Source of the DNA: Chloroflexota bacterium | Lineage (GTDB): Bacteria; Chloroflexota; Anaerolineae; Anaerolineales; Villigracilaceae | Length of the DNA stretch: 5,696 nt | Reading direction: 5' to 3' | Assembly: GCA_023484185.1 (NCBI GenBank) | Contig: JAMDBC010000196.1 | Coordinates: 1-5,696, forward strand | Shown: piece after piece, positions 1 to 4,756 of the stretch | How positions within the stretch are numbered: position 1 is the stretch's first letter | How the letters are laid out: each line of letters starts with the position of its first letter | Notes under the pieces: generated by a model | Told to the model about the DNA's origin: nothing | Databases searched by the model: none | Seen by the model: only the letters and a program-made list of their open reading frames with translations | Made by a program: the position numbers and the translations under genes

Positions 1-1005
1 GCAAAAAGACATTTCAGACACGGAAGGTCAGCTAATAATCTACGAGCGGACGAACGATCACGCGCGATGAGCGTGTGCCCAAGTAAAAGTTCAACCACCG
101 CGTGCAATTCGTCGGGCGCGCTGAGAAATTTCACGGCCGCAGAGCGCACACTCGGACAGATACAACTCGACCAGACTCGCCGCCAGGAAGCGCTGGATTC
201 TTTGCGCCAAAGAATCGTGGATGATTTTGGCCTGGTGTCGTTCGAATACGCTGCGAATGTAGATGGCCCGGTGCCGCTGCCGTTCGATGGCATGGTCGAA
301 CAACTGCCGGTGGTGACGCTGATCGCACCGGAGCTTGAAGAACAGATGATACAGCAGCGTGCTCGTCTGCGCCGCATGGGGCCGATCAACCCCGATGCAA
401 AAAAGGAGTTTGATTCAGAGTCTGAGCGTTATTCGTTTATGACCACGCAGATGCGAGACTTGCGCCAGGCCGAAACGGACCTGCGTCAGGTCATCACTGA
501 GCTGGATGAATTGACGCGCCAGGAATTTGCGAGAACTTACGAAGCGGTAGATAAACAATTCCGCGCCATTTTCACTCGACTCTTTGGCGGGGGATCGGCT
601 CGATTGGCGTTGACCGACCCGGACAATTTAGTGGACACCGGTATCGAGATCGAAACGCGTCTGCCCGGACGCCGTGAGCAAGGATTGTCCTTGCTTTCGG
701 GTGGCGAGCGCAGTTTGACGGCCATCGCGCTGGTGTTCGCGTTGTTGAAAGTTTCGCCGACGCCAGTCTGCGTGATGGATGAAGTGGACGCCATGCTCGA
801 CGAAGCCAACGTGGGCCGCTTCCGCGACCTGCTGGTGGACCTGAGCAAGGATACACAGTTCATCATCATCACGCACAACCGCAACACCGTGCAGGCCGCG
901 GATATCATCTATGGCGTGACGATGGGGCGCGACTCTTCGAGTCAGATCATCAGCTTGAAATTGGATGAGATCAGCGACGAGATGCTGGGTCAGAGCCGGG
1001 GGTAA
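1..1005 (+). CDS. smc: Chromosome segregation protein SMC, C-terminal part (partial, probably frame-disrupted at its 5' side)
   Basis: This is the C-terminal ATPase head of the SMC condensin-like protein, which dimerises with its N-terminal head to bind ATP and organise the chromosome. Counting from the ATG at 67, an ABC signature LSGGE lies at residues 210-214, a Walker B segment VCVMDEVD at 234-241 (D238, E239), and the switch histidine in ITHNR at H270. The block LRRMGPINP near residue 105 and the LFGGGSARL segment are typical of bacterial SMC. The stop is the TAA at 1003-1005. The frame is open back to base 1, but SMC-like coiled-coil sequence is convincing only from about base 136. Bases 2-67 read as coiled coil in the +2 frame (QKDISDTEGQLIIYERT) and then hit TGA. 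The ATG at 67 is therefore unlikely to be the true start of a 312-residue protein. The Walker A half lies outside the window. The family call is nearly certain; the 5' boundary is not. Confidence 0.9.
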   Translation, partial: AKRHFRHGRSANNLRADERSRAMSVCPSKSSTTACNSSGALRNFTAAERTLGQIQLDQTRRQEALDSLRQRIVDDFGLVSFEYAANVDGPVPLPFDGMVEQLPVVTLIAPELEEQMIQQRARLRRMGPINPDAKKEFDSESERYSFMTTQMRDLRQAETDLRQVITELDELTRQEFARTYEAVDKQFRAIFTRLFGGGSARLALTDPDNLVDTGIEIETRLPGRREQGLSLLSGGERSLTAIALVFALLKVSPTPVCVMDEVDAMLDEANVGRFRDLLVDLSKDTQFIIITHNRNTVQAADIIYGVTMGRDSSSQIISLKLDEISDEMLGQSRG

Positions 1006-1021
1006 AGTTGACCAACTTTAC
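1002..1021 (+). terminator. Perfect inverted repeat overlapping the smc stop codon, possible weak terminator
   Basis: GTAAAGTT (1002-1009) and AACTTTAC (1014-1021) form an 8-bp perfect stem around the 4-nt loop GACC, overlapping the smc stop codon. The stem is AT-rich and is followed by an A-rich stretch, not a T tract. It is therefore a poor match to an intrinsic terminator on this strand. It could instead be an mRNA 3'-end stabilising hairpin. Confidence 0.3.
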
Positions 1022-1111
1022 AACTAAGAATAAATAAAACTCGAATCATAAAAGTATGGCCAATCAACCGCGCTTTTATGAACTGAGCCGGGAAAATCTA
1101 TTGACCTCTTG

Positions 1112-1190
1112 CATAGGTGTCCGTAGGGCGGGTTTGCAACCCACCAAAACCTATGTTTTCAAAAGCTGTCAGGCTACACGCCTAACCTAC
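1112..1190. repeat. Degenerate interspersed hairpin repeat in the smc-osmC gap
   Basis: This noncoding segment contains nested inverted repeats. An outer CATAGGT (1112-1118) pairs with ACCTATG (1149-1155). Inside it, GGGTT (1130-1134) pairs with AACCC (1138-1142) around TGC, flanked by GG (1127-1128) pairing with CC (1144-1145) across one mismatch. A third small hairpin, AGGC/GCCT, follows at 1171-1182. Read on the other strand, the phrases resemble the short GTAGGTTAGGC and CCCGCCCTAC modules that I recall as dispersed intergenic repeats in many environmental bacterial genomes. No transposase is present. Only one copy is in the window, so the repeat status is inferred from its form. Confidence 0.45.
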
Positions 1191-1223
1191 TTGAGACTTT
1201 CGCGAGTGGTCTATTAGCAGATG

Positions 1224-1249
1224 TGCAACTTTTTCAAGGCAGGATCATC
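1224..1249 (+). promoter_or_regulatory. Candidate ECF-sigma promoter upstream of the OsmC-family gene
   Basis: TGCAACTTTT (from 1224) supplies an AAC-type -35 element (AAC 1227-1229). Exactly 16 nt later comes CATC (1246-1249) as the -10 element. The AAC-N16-CGTC layout is the known consensus shape for several ECF sigma factors; here CGTC is replaced by CATC. The same arrangement occurs at 1768 and 2693. Transcription would start near 1256, leaving a leader of about 30 nt that carries the ribosome-binding site. Confidence 0.6.
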
Positions 1250-1262
1250 AAATAAGGATCTC

Positions 1263-1286
1263 GAAAATATATTAGGAGTTTGAAAC
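1263..1286 (+). promoter_or_regulatory. Leader and ribosome-binding site shared with the selenoprotein gene
   Basis: GAAAATATATTAGGAGT (1263-1279) is identical base for base to 2761-2777, upstream of the Sec-oxidoreductase gene. AGGAG (1274-1278) lies 8 nt before the ATG at 1287 and fixes that start codon. The AT-rich tract before it may be an unstructured translation enhancer. Confidence 0.6.
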
Positions 1287-1670
1287 ATGGAAATGCTTAT
1301 TGACTTCCCCGGCGGTTCGCGCGTAGATGCACATTTCGGCCCATATACTGTTCCCACCGACCAGCCGCCTGCCGCCGGTGCGCCAACGCCTTTCGCAGTT
1401 TTCCTTTCGTCCATCGGCACCTGTGCCGGAATTTACGTGCTCGGTTTTTGCCGACAGCGCAATCTCCCGACCGATGGCATTCGCATTATCCAACGAATCC
1501 ACAGCAACCCGATGAACGGCATGGTGGAAAAGATTGACCTGGAGATTCAAGTCCCGCCGGATTTCCCGGAAAAATATCGCCCATCGCTCATTAATTCCGC
1601 AGAATTGTGCGCTGTGAAGAAACATCTTGAGAACCCGCCTAAGTTCGAAATCTCAACCAAAGTCGCTTAA
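1287..1670 (+). CDS. OsmC-family protein (thiol peroxidase-like)
   Basis: This is a 127-residue protein of the OsmC/Ohr/YhfA superfamily, whose better-known members reduce organic hydroperoxides with a pair of conserved cysteines in a cytoplasmic dimer. Visible family features are the TPFAVFLSSIGTCAGIYV segment with C46 at the start of the central helix, and the second conserved cysteine C108 in AELCAVKKHL. An extra C55 follows in FCRQR. The length is normal for a compact YhfA-type member. The start ATG is supported by AGGAG 8 nt upstream. It appears to be monocistronic, with its own ECF-type promoter at 1224 and a strong hairpin terminator at 1700. The substrate cannot be told from sequence: YhfA-type members are less clearly peroxidases than OsmC or Ohr. 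The family call is firm, the activity is inferred. Confidence 0.88.
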   Translation: MEMLIDFPGGSRVDAHFGPYTVPTDQPPAAGAPTPFAVFLSSIGTCAGIYVLGFCRQRNLPTDGIRIIQRIHSNPMNGMVEKIDLEIQVPPDFPEKYRPSLINSAELCAVKKHLENPPKFEISTKVA

Positions 1671-1699
1671 ATCTCTCTTGTCTGAAATTTGAAGGTTAG

Positions 1700-1733
1700 G
1701 AAGCGCAATCATTTGGATTGCGCTTCTGTTTCT
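1700..1733 (+). terminator. Intrinsic terminator after the OsmC-family gene
   Basis: GAAGCGCAATC (1700-1710) and GATTGCGCTTC (1716-1726) form a perfect 11-bp stem with a 5-nt loop, followed by the short T-rich run TGTTTCT. It separates the OsmC gene from the sigma-factor gene. Confidence 0.8.
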
Positions 1734-1760
1734 GAATATGTTCATCCATCGGTGTATACT
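1732..1760 (+). promoter_or_regulatory. Weak housekeeping-type promoter candidate for the sigma-factor gene
   Basis: TATACT (1755-1760) is one base from the TATAAT -10 consensus. It lies 17 nt after CTGAAT (1732-1737), a poor -35. A start near 1767 would leave about 29 nt before the ATG at 1796. It is listed because the ECF-like site at 1768 lies too close to that ATG to drive it conventionally. Confidence 0.25.
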
Positions 1761-1767
1761 TGTCCCA

Positions 1768-1793
1768 TGCAACTTTTGACATTTGGATACATC
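1768..1793 (+). promoter_or_regulatory. ECF-type promoter-like site overlapping the start of the sigma-factor gene
   Basis: TGCAACTTTT (1768-1777) followed by CATC at 1790-1793 has the same AAC-N16-CATC layout as the sites at 1224 and 2693. The -10 element ends only 2 nt before the ATG at 1796, so a normal start point would fall inside the coding region. The match may reflect binding without productive initiation, a leaderless or mis-assigned start, or chance. Confidence 0.35.
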
Positions 1794-1795
1794 GA

Positions 1796-2404
1796 ATGAT
1801 TGAAACGGCAACACAAGATATATCGGTTAAAGCTTTACAGGCTGGTGATCGGGCTGAGTTTGCCAGATTGGTGGATGCTTATTCTGGTCCCATCTATCGT
1901 CTTGGTTTACGTATGTTGGGCAGGGAGCAGGACGCCGAAGATGTTTTGCAAAATACATTTCTTCAGGCGTTGACGCACATAGCAAATTTCGAAGGCCGAT
2001 CAAGTTTATCAACCTGGTTATATCGTATTGCGGTCAACGAAGCTTTGATGTTTTTGCGCCGCAAACGGCCGGAAGTTAACATTGACGATAACGATGCGGA
2101 TGATGATGAAAATGATATATCCCCATCGCAATTTGTGGACTGGGACGCGCTGCCGGAAGATGAATTGCTCTCGTCCGAAGGCAAGAAAGCGCTCGATCAG
2201 GCTATCCAGGATTTACCGGAAACTCTGCGCATGGTTTTTATCCTGCGTGACATTCAAGAGCTTTCCATTAAAGATACTGCCGAGGCGCTTGGTCTCAGTG
2301 AGACCAATGTCAAAACCCGCCTCTTGCGTGCTCGTCTGCACTTGCGTGAACAGTTATCGGCCTATTATGGCGAGCGGATGAATCAGGAGAAAAAAGATGA
2401 CTAA
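1796..2404 (+). CDS. ECF-type RNA polymerase sigma-70 factor
   Basis: This is a 202-residue alternative sigma factor that would direct RNA polymerase to stress promoters. Region 2 spans about residues 20-90 (LVDAYSGPIYRLGLRML, then DAEDVLQNTFLQAL and FEGRSSLSTWLYRIAVNEAL). Region 4, with its helix-turn-helix, spans about 138-188 (LPETLRMVFILRDIQELSIK, then LGLSETNVKTRLLRARLHLR). Region 3 is absent, as in ECF factors. The linker is notably acidic (residues 95-107, rich in Asp). The ATG at 1796 is preferred over the upstream TTG at 1760 because the TTG overlaps a promoter-like element and adds residues not needed for the fold. Neither start has a clear Shine-Dalgarno. The 3' end overlaps the anti-sigma gene by 8 bp, which points to translational coupling. 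The neighbouring thiol-redox genes with ECF-like promoters are the likely targets; this is inference. Confidence 0.92.
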   Translation: MIETATQDISVKALQAGDRAEFARLVDAYSGPIYRLGLRMLGREQDAEDVLQNTFLQALTHIANFEGRSSLSTWLYRIAVNEALMFLRRKRPEVNIDDNDADDDENDISPSQFVDWDALPEDELLSSEGKKALDQAIQDLPETLRMVFILRDIQELSIKDTAEALGLSETNVKTRLLRARLHLREQLSAYYGERMNQEKKDD

Positions 2405-2666
2405 ATCTACTCACACCACCTGCGAGTCTTTACTTGGCTCCCTCTCTGATTACATTGACGGCGAGCTGGGTGCGGAGCTGTGCCGCGAGATCGAAAAGCA
2501 TATTTCGGAATGTGAAAACTGCCGGATCGTTGTGGACACCACGCGCCGGACGGTCGATCTCGTCCGCGCCTCAAACCGCCCTGAAAGCGGTTTGCCGGAG
2601 GATGTGCGCGATCGCCTCTTCAAACGTCTCAACCTGGACGATTACCTGAAGCCATCGTCAAAATAA
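2397..2666 (+). CDS. Zinc-binding anti-sigma factor (ZAS/RsrA-like), cognate to the upstream ECF sigma
   Basis: This is an 89-residue soluble protein that probably binds and silences the upstream sigma factor in the cytoplasm. It has the ZAS hallmark H35-x3-C39-x2-C42 in KHISECENC, preceded by the typical SDYIDGEL helix, plus C9 and C29. The spacing C9-H35-C39-C42, and also C29, matches by recall the positions C11-H37-C41-C44 and C31 of Streptomyces RsrA. RsrA loses zinc and forms a disulfide under oxidation. There is no membrane segment, unlike transmembrane anti-sigmas. The start ATG (2397) lies inside the 3' end of the sigma gene, with AGGAG at 2385-2389 and 7-nt spacing. No terminator is visible after it, so read-through into the selenoprotein gene is possible. 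The anti-sigma role is strongly supported by the motif and pairing; redox sensing is inferred from cysteine spacing and neighbours. Confidence 0.88.
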   Translation: MTKSTHTTCESLLGSLSDYIDGELGAELCREIEKHISECENCRIVVDTTRRTVDLVRASNRPESGLPEDVRDRLFKRLNLDDYLKPSSK

Positions 2667-2692
2667 GTATGTTGTGCAGAAAGGGGGAGAAG

Positions 2693-2718
2693 TGTAACCT
2701 TTTCTGTTCGCCTGCATC
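2693..2718 (+). promoter_or_regulatory. Candidate ECF-sigma promoter upstream of the selenoprotein/tlpA operon
   Basis: TGTAACCTTTT (2693-2703) gives an AAC-type -35 (2696-2698). CATC (2715-2718) follows after exactly 16 nt. A start near 2725 would leave a leader of about 57 nt before the ATG at 2782. The spacing is identical to the sites at 1224 and 1768. The site lies in the 115-nt gap after the anti-sigma gene, where a promoter is expected. Confidence 0.6.
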
Positions 2719-2760
2719 CAAACTCTATGAACAATATTTCTGACATCTTTGCATGGTCAG

Positions 2761-2781
2761 GAAAATATATTAGGAGTAAAT
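2761..2781 (+). promoter_or_regulatory. Leader and ribosome-binding site of the Sec-oxidoreductase gene
   Basis: GAAAATATATTAGGAGT (2761-2777) repeats exactly the leader of the OsmC gene. AGGAG (2772-2776) is 5 nt before the ATG at 2782, which decides this start over the in-frame TTG at 2749. Confidence 0.6.
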
Positions 2782-3447
2782 ATGGAAAAACTTCTCAACG
2801 AACAGACTATCAGCCAGATCAGGGAAGCGTTTCAACAAATGAAAGAACCGGTGCAGATCCTGTTTTTCGGTTCAAATGAAAACTGTGATTATTGTGCCGA
2901 CACTCGCCAGCTTCTGGAAGAAGTGGCCGCAGTCGATGACAAACTCGGCATAAGCGTCTATGATTTGCAGGCAGATGCGGATGTAGCCAGTAAGTTCAAC
3001 ATTGACAAAGCGCCCGGCATCGTGATCGCCGCTAAAAGTGGTGATCAGATCATGGATTTCGGTATCCAGTATTCTGGCATTCCGTCCGGGCACGAGTTTG
3101 GCACCCTGATCAACGACATTATTCTTGTCTCAGGCCGAGACTCGGGGCTTAGCGCAGAGGCGCGTGAGTTCTTGAAGAATCTCGAGAAGCCATTGCACAT
3201 GCAGGTGTTTGTCACCCCTACCTGACCGTATTGCCCGCGAGCCGTGTTGCTCGCACATCAAATGGCAATGGAAAATCCCGGCATGATCCGCGCGGAAGGC
3301 GTGGAGGCCACAGAATTCCCGGAACTGGCGAATCGTTTCAACGTTCAGGGCGTACCGCAAACCGTAATCAATGCTGGAAGCGGGATGGTGGTTGGAGCCG
3401 TGCCTGAACAGAATTTGATCGCAGTGATTAAGCGCGCTGTTCAGTGA
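2782..3447 (+). CDS. Two-domain thioredoxin-fold protein disulfide oxidoreductase, probable selenoprotein (in-frame TGA = Sec148)
   Basis: Read through the TGA at 3223-3225, this is one 221-residue protein with two thioredoxin-fold domains, like the glutaredoxin-like PDO family (usually about 210-240 residues). Domain 1 has C35-D-Y-C38 and a cis-proline at P78 (DKAPGI). Domain 2 has TPT-[TGA]-PYCPRAV, where the family's CPYC motif becomes U148-P-Y-C151, and a cis-proline at P192 (GVPQT). Such proteins pass electrons between thiols, often as a hub for thioredoxin reductase and peroxidases. The sequence stays homologous across the TGA with no change of frame. The TGA replaces precisely a redox cysteine, and a SECIS-like hairpin follows at once. 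If TGA were a stop, the 147-residue product would lack the second active site, and the remaining piece (possible GTG start at 3244) would have no ribosome-binding site. Alternatives are a TGC-to-TGA mutation or a sequencing error. tlpA follows 28 bp downstream. Selenocysteine needs selA/B/C/D elsewhere in the genome, which cannot be seen here. Confidence 0.82.
3229..3270 (+). promoter_or_regulatory. Candidate bacterial SECIS element directly downstream of the TGA
   Basis: GCGAGC (3237-3242) pairs perfectly with GCTCGC (3249-3254) around the 6-nt loop CGTGTT. A lower stem can form between ATTGCC (3230-3235) and GGCAAT (3264-3269), with an asymmetric internal loop. The apical loop begins 17 nt after the TGA and has G at its second position. 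By recall this fits the bacterial SECIS pattern: a small loop with G in its first two bases, about 16-37 nt from the UGA. It lies inside the coding region, as bacterial SECIS elements do, and would bind SelB. Confidence 0.72.
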
Positions 3448-3475
3448 TCACTTCCTGTGAATAAGCAGGTATTCA

Positions 3476-4072
3476 ATGGCAAAGAAAATTTCCCGTCGGA
3501 GAAAGAACAATGATAACAACATCCGCCTGATGTTTATTCTGGGCGCGGGGTTGATTCTGGTTGGTATTGCAACCATCCTCCTCCTGTCAGGCAATCAGAG
3601 CACGGTGGCTTCTCCTCAGGCGGATAATCAATCAACGATTCCAGCGGCAGTAAACTATCCTGCGCCTGATCTCTCACTTCAAAATGTAAATGGAAAGACC
3701 GAGTCGCTGGTTGATTACCGCGATAAGATTGTGCTGGTCAATAATTGGGCCACCTGGTGTCCGCCCTGCAAAGCGGAAATTCCCACGCTTGAAGTTTATT
3801 ACAAAGCGCACGCCGCCAATGGTTTTATGATCGTAGGGATTGAAGCAGGCGAACCCCAAGCTGATGTTTCTAAATTCGTTCAGGAACATGAGATGACGTA
3901 CCCGGTTTGGTTTGACCTTAAGAATGCAGCATTGGATGCTTTCAAAAATCAGAACCTGCCCAGTTCTTATGTGATTGACCGCAAGGGCGTTATTCGCCTG
4001 GCTTGGGTCGGTGAGATCAGTCAGGCGATGCTCGAAAAATATGTCACTCCACTATTGGCAGAGAATAACTGA
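3476..4072 (+). CDS. Membrane-anchored TlpA/ResA-like thioredoxin-family protein
   Basis: This 198-residue protein has a basic N-terminus (KKISRRRK) and one hydrophobic segment at about 17-38 that would anchor it, placing the thioredoxin domain outside the cytoplasm. A low-complexity linker (about 40-60) leads to a TlpA/ResA-type domain: PAPDLSLQNVNGK, then NWATWCPPCKAEIPTLE with the active site W94-C95-P-P-C98, and a cis-proline at P162 (NLPSSYVID). Such proteins reduce disulfides in exported proteins, for example in cytochrome c maturation; the partner here is unknown. The gene starts 28 bp after the selenoprotein gene with only a weak AGG before the ATG. It is probably co-transcribed with the selenoprotein gene from the promoter at 2693, and ends at the hairpin at 4087. 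A signal peptide cleaved after the hydrophobic stretch is possible but no clear site is seen. Confidence 0.9.
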   Translation: MAKKISRRRKNNDNNIRLMFILGAGLILVGIATILLLSGNQSTVASPQADNQSTIPAAVNYPAPDLSLQNVNGKTESLVDYRDKIVLVNNWATWCPPCKAEIPTLEVYYKAHAANGFMIVGIEAGEPQADVSKFVQEHEMTYPVWFDLKNAALDAFKNQNLPSSYVIDRKGVIRLAWVGEISQAMLEKYVTPLLAENN

Positions 4073-4086
4073 TTTTGAGTTATAAA

Positions 4087-4115
4087 AAATAGAACCGGTG
4101 ATGCCGGTTCTATTT
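4087..4115. terminator. Bidirectional intrinsic terminator between convergent genes
   Basis: AAATAGAACCGG (4087-4098) and CCGGTTCTATTT (4104-4115) form a perfect 12-bp stem with loop TGATG. A T-rich run (TCTCTTT) follows on the plus strand. An A run before it (ATAAAAAAT) becomes a T tract on the minus strand. It would stop both the tlpA operon and the convergent methyltransferase gene. Confidence 0.88.
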
Positions 4116-4126
4116 CTCTTTGCAGT

Positions 4127-4702
4127 TTATTGTTTTGCTTCAATTAGATAAGTGTCGGCATCCCGCCAGGTCATTGAAACAGACTTGAACCCGGCATCTC
4201 GAAGATACTTACTCACTTGTTCAACTGACAAACGGTGGTGGAGCGGGGGCCCGGCTTCACCCGTCGCGTCTGGACTCCAATCCAGCACGGCCAGAACGCC
4301 ATTTTCTTTCAAGATGCGGCGCATTTCGCTGACCATTTTTTCGGGCGGCGTTACTTCATGAAAAACGAATGCCGCCCAAATCCAATCCAGGCTGGCATCG
4401 GGAAGTTCTATCTCTGGCAATTCGCCCAGGATTGAGCGCACCTGTGACGGCGGGTTGTGCCGCGCAAGTTCATCCAGCATTTCCTGGCTGACATCCAACG
4501 CCCAAACTGTGCCGCTTTCGCCGACAACGTTTGCCAGTGGCAGCGTCCAGAAGCCGGGGCCGCTACCCAGGTCGAGCACAGAGTCTCCGGGTCGAAGAGA
4601 GAGGCGGCTGAGAAAACTTTTCGGGTCCCAACGGGCTTGCCGGTCCGGGCCTAGCAGGGCATGCATTTTGTGGTGATCAAAACGACGTTCGTCTGAAGTC
4701 AT
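4127..4702 (-). CDS. Class I SAM-dependent methyltransferase (target unknown)
   Basis: This is a 191-residue Rossmann-fold methyltransferase. Motif I is VLDLGSGPG at residues 42-50, which binds S-adenosylmethionine. An acidic residue closing strand 2 is D70 (VWALD). A motif II/III-like region is LDWIWAAFVFHEV (105-117), followed by the post-motif RRILKENGVLAVLDW at about 128-142. The N-terminus (FDHHKMHALLGPDRQ) resembles a recalled family of UbiE-like methyltransferases, but the substrate cannot be assigned. The start ATG (4702-4700) has an AAAGG-type ribosome-binding site upstream on the minus strand. It is divergent from the AhpD-like gene across 54 bp and convergent with tlpA. A role in redox defence is suggested only by location. 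Confidence 0.88.
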   Translation of the reverse strand: MTSDERRFDHHKMHALLGPDRQARWDPKSFLSRLSLRPGDSVLDLGSGPGFWTLPLANVVGESGTVWALDVSQEMLDELARHNPPSQVRSILGELPEIELPDASLDWIWAAFVFHEVTPPEKMVSEMRRILKENGVLAVLDWSPDATGEAGPPLHHRLSVEQVSKYLRDAGFKSVSMTWRDADTYLIEAKQ

Positions 4703-4727
4703 GAAATATTCCTTTCATTCGTAAATC
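4702..4727 (+). promoter_or_regulatory. Very weak match to the ECF-type promoter in the divergent 54-bp gap
   Basis: TGAAATATT (from 4702) with AATC at 4724-4727 keeps the same spacing as the three better sites, but both key cytosines are missing. A start near 4734 would suit the AhpD-like gene at 4757. It is listed as a candidate only because of its position. Confidence 0.15.
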
Positions 4728-4756
4728 GATAAGAGTTTTAACAACTGGAGATAATT

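Noticed and set aside
537..908. Minus-strand open frame of 123 codons inside smc
   Set aside because: It is antisense to the highly conserved SMC ATPase region, is Ser/Arg-rich with no domain, and is explained as a shadow frame.
1272..1625. Minus-strand open frame of 117 codons antisense to the OsmC gene
   Set aside because: The plus strand encodes a recognisable OsmC family protein with a ribosome-binding site. The antisense product shows no family features.
1776..1781. Perfect TTGACA as a housekeeping -35 element
   Set aside because: No TATAAT-like hexamer lies 16-18 nt downstream, and the start would fall inside the sigma coding region.
2667..2692. Terminator after the anti-sigma gene
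   Set aside because: No stem-loop with a T tract is visible. The purine-rich run is not followed by a complementary arm.
2749..2781. TTG at 2749 as the start of the oxidoreductase
   Set aside because: It would translate through the ribosome-binding site and the shared leader. The ATG at 2782 is correctly spaced from AGGAG.
3223..3447. Reading the TGA as a true stop, with a separate 67-residue gene starting at GTG 3244
   Set aside because: The downstream start has no ribosome-binding site, the sequence on both sides forms one continuous two-domain family member in the same frame, and the TGA replaces a catalytic cysteine.
4703..4756. Promoter for the minus-strand methyltransferase (TTGTTA or AAC-type elements)
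   Set aside because: AAC occurs on the minus strand but ATGA, not CATC, lies at the required spacing, and no good -10 hexamer was found for the TTGTTA.
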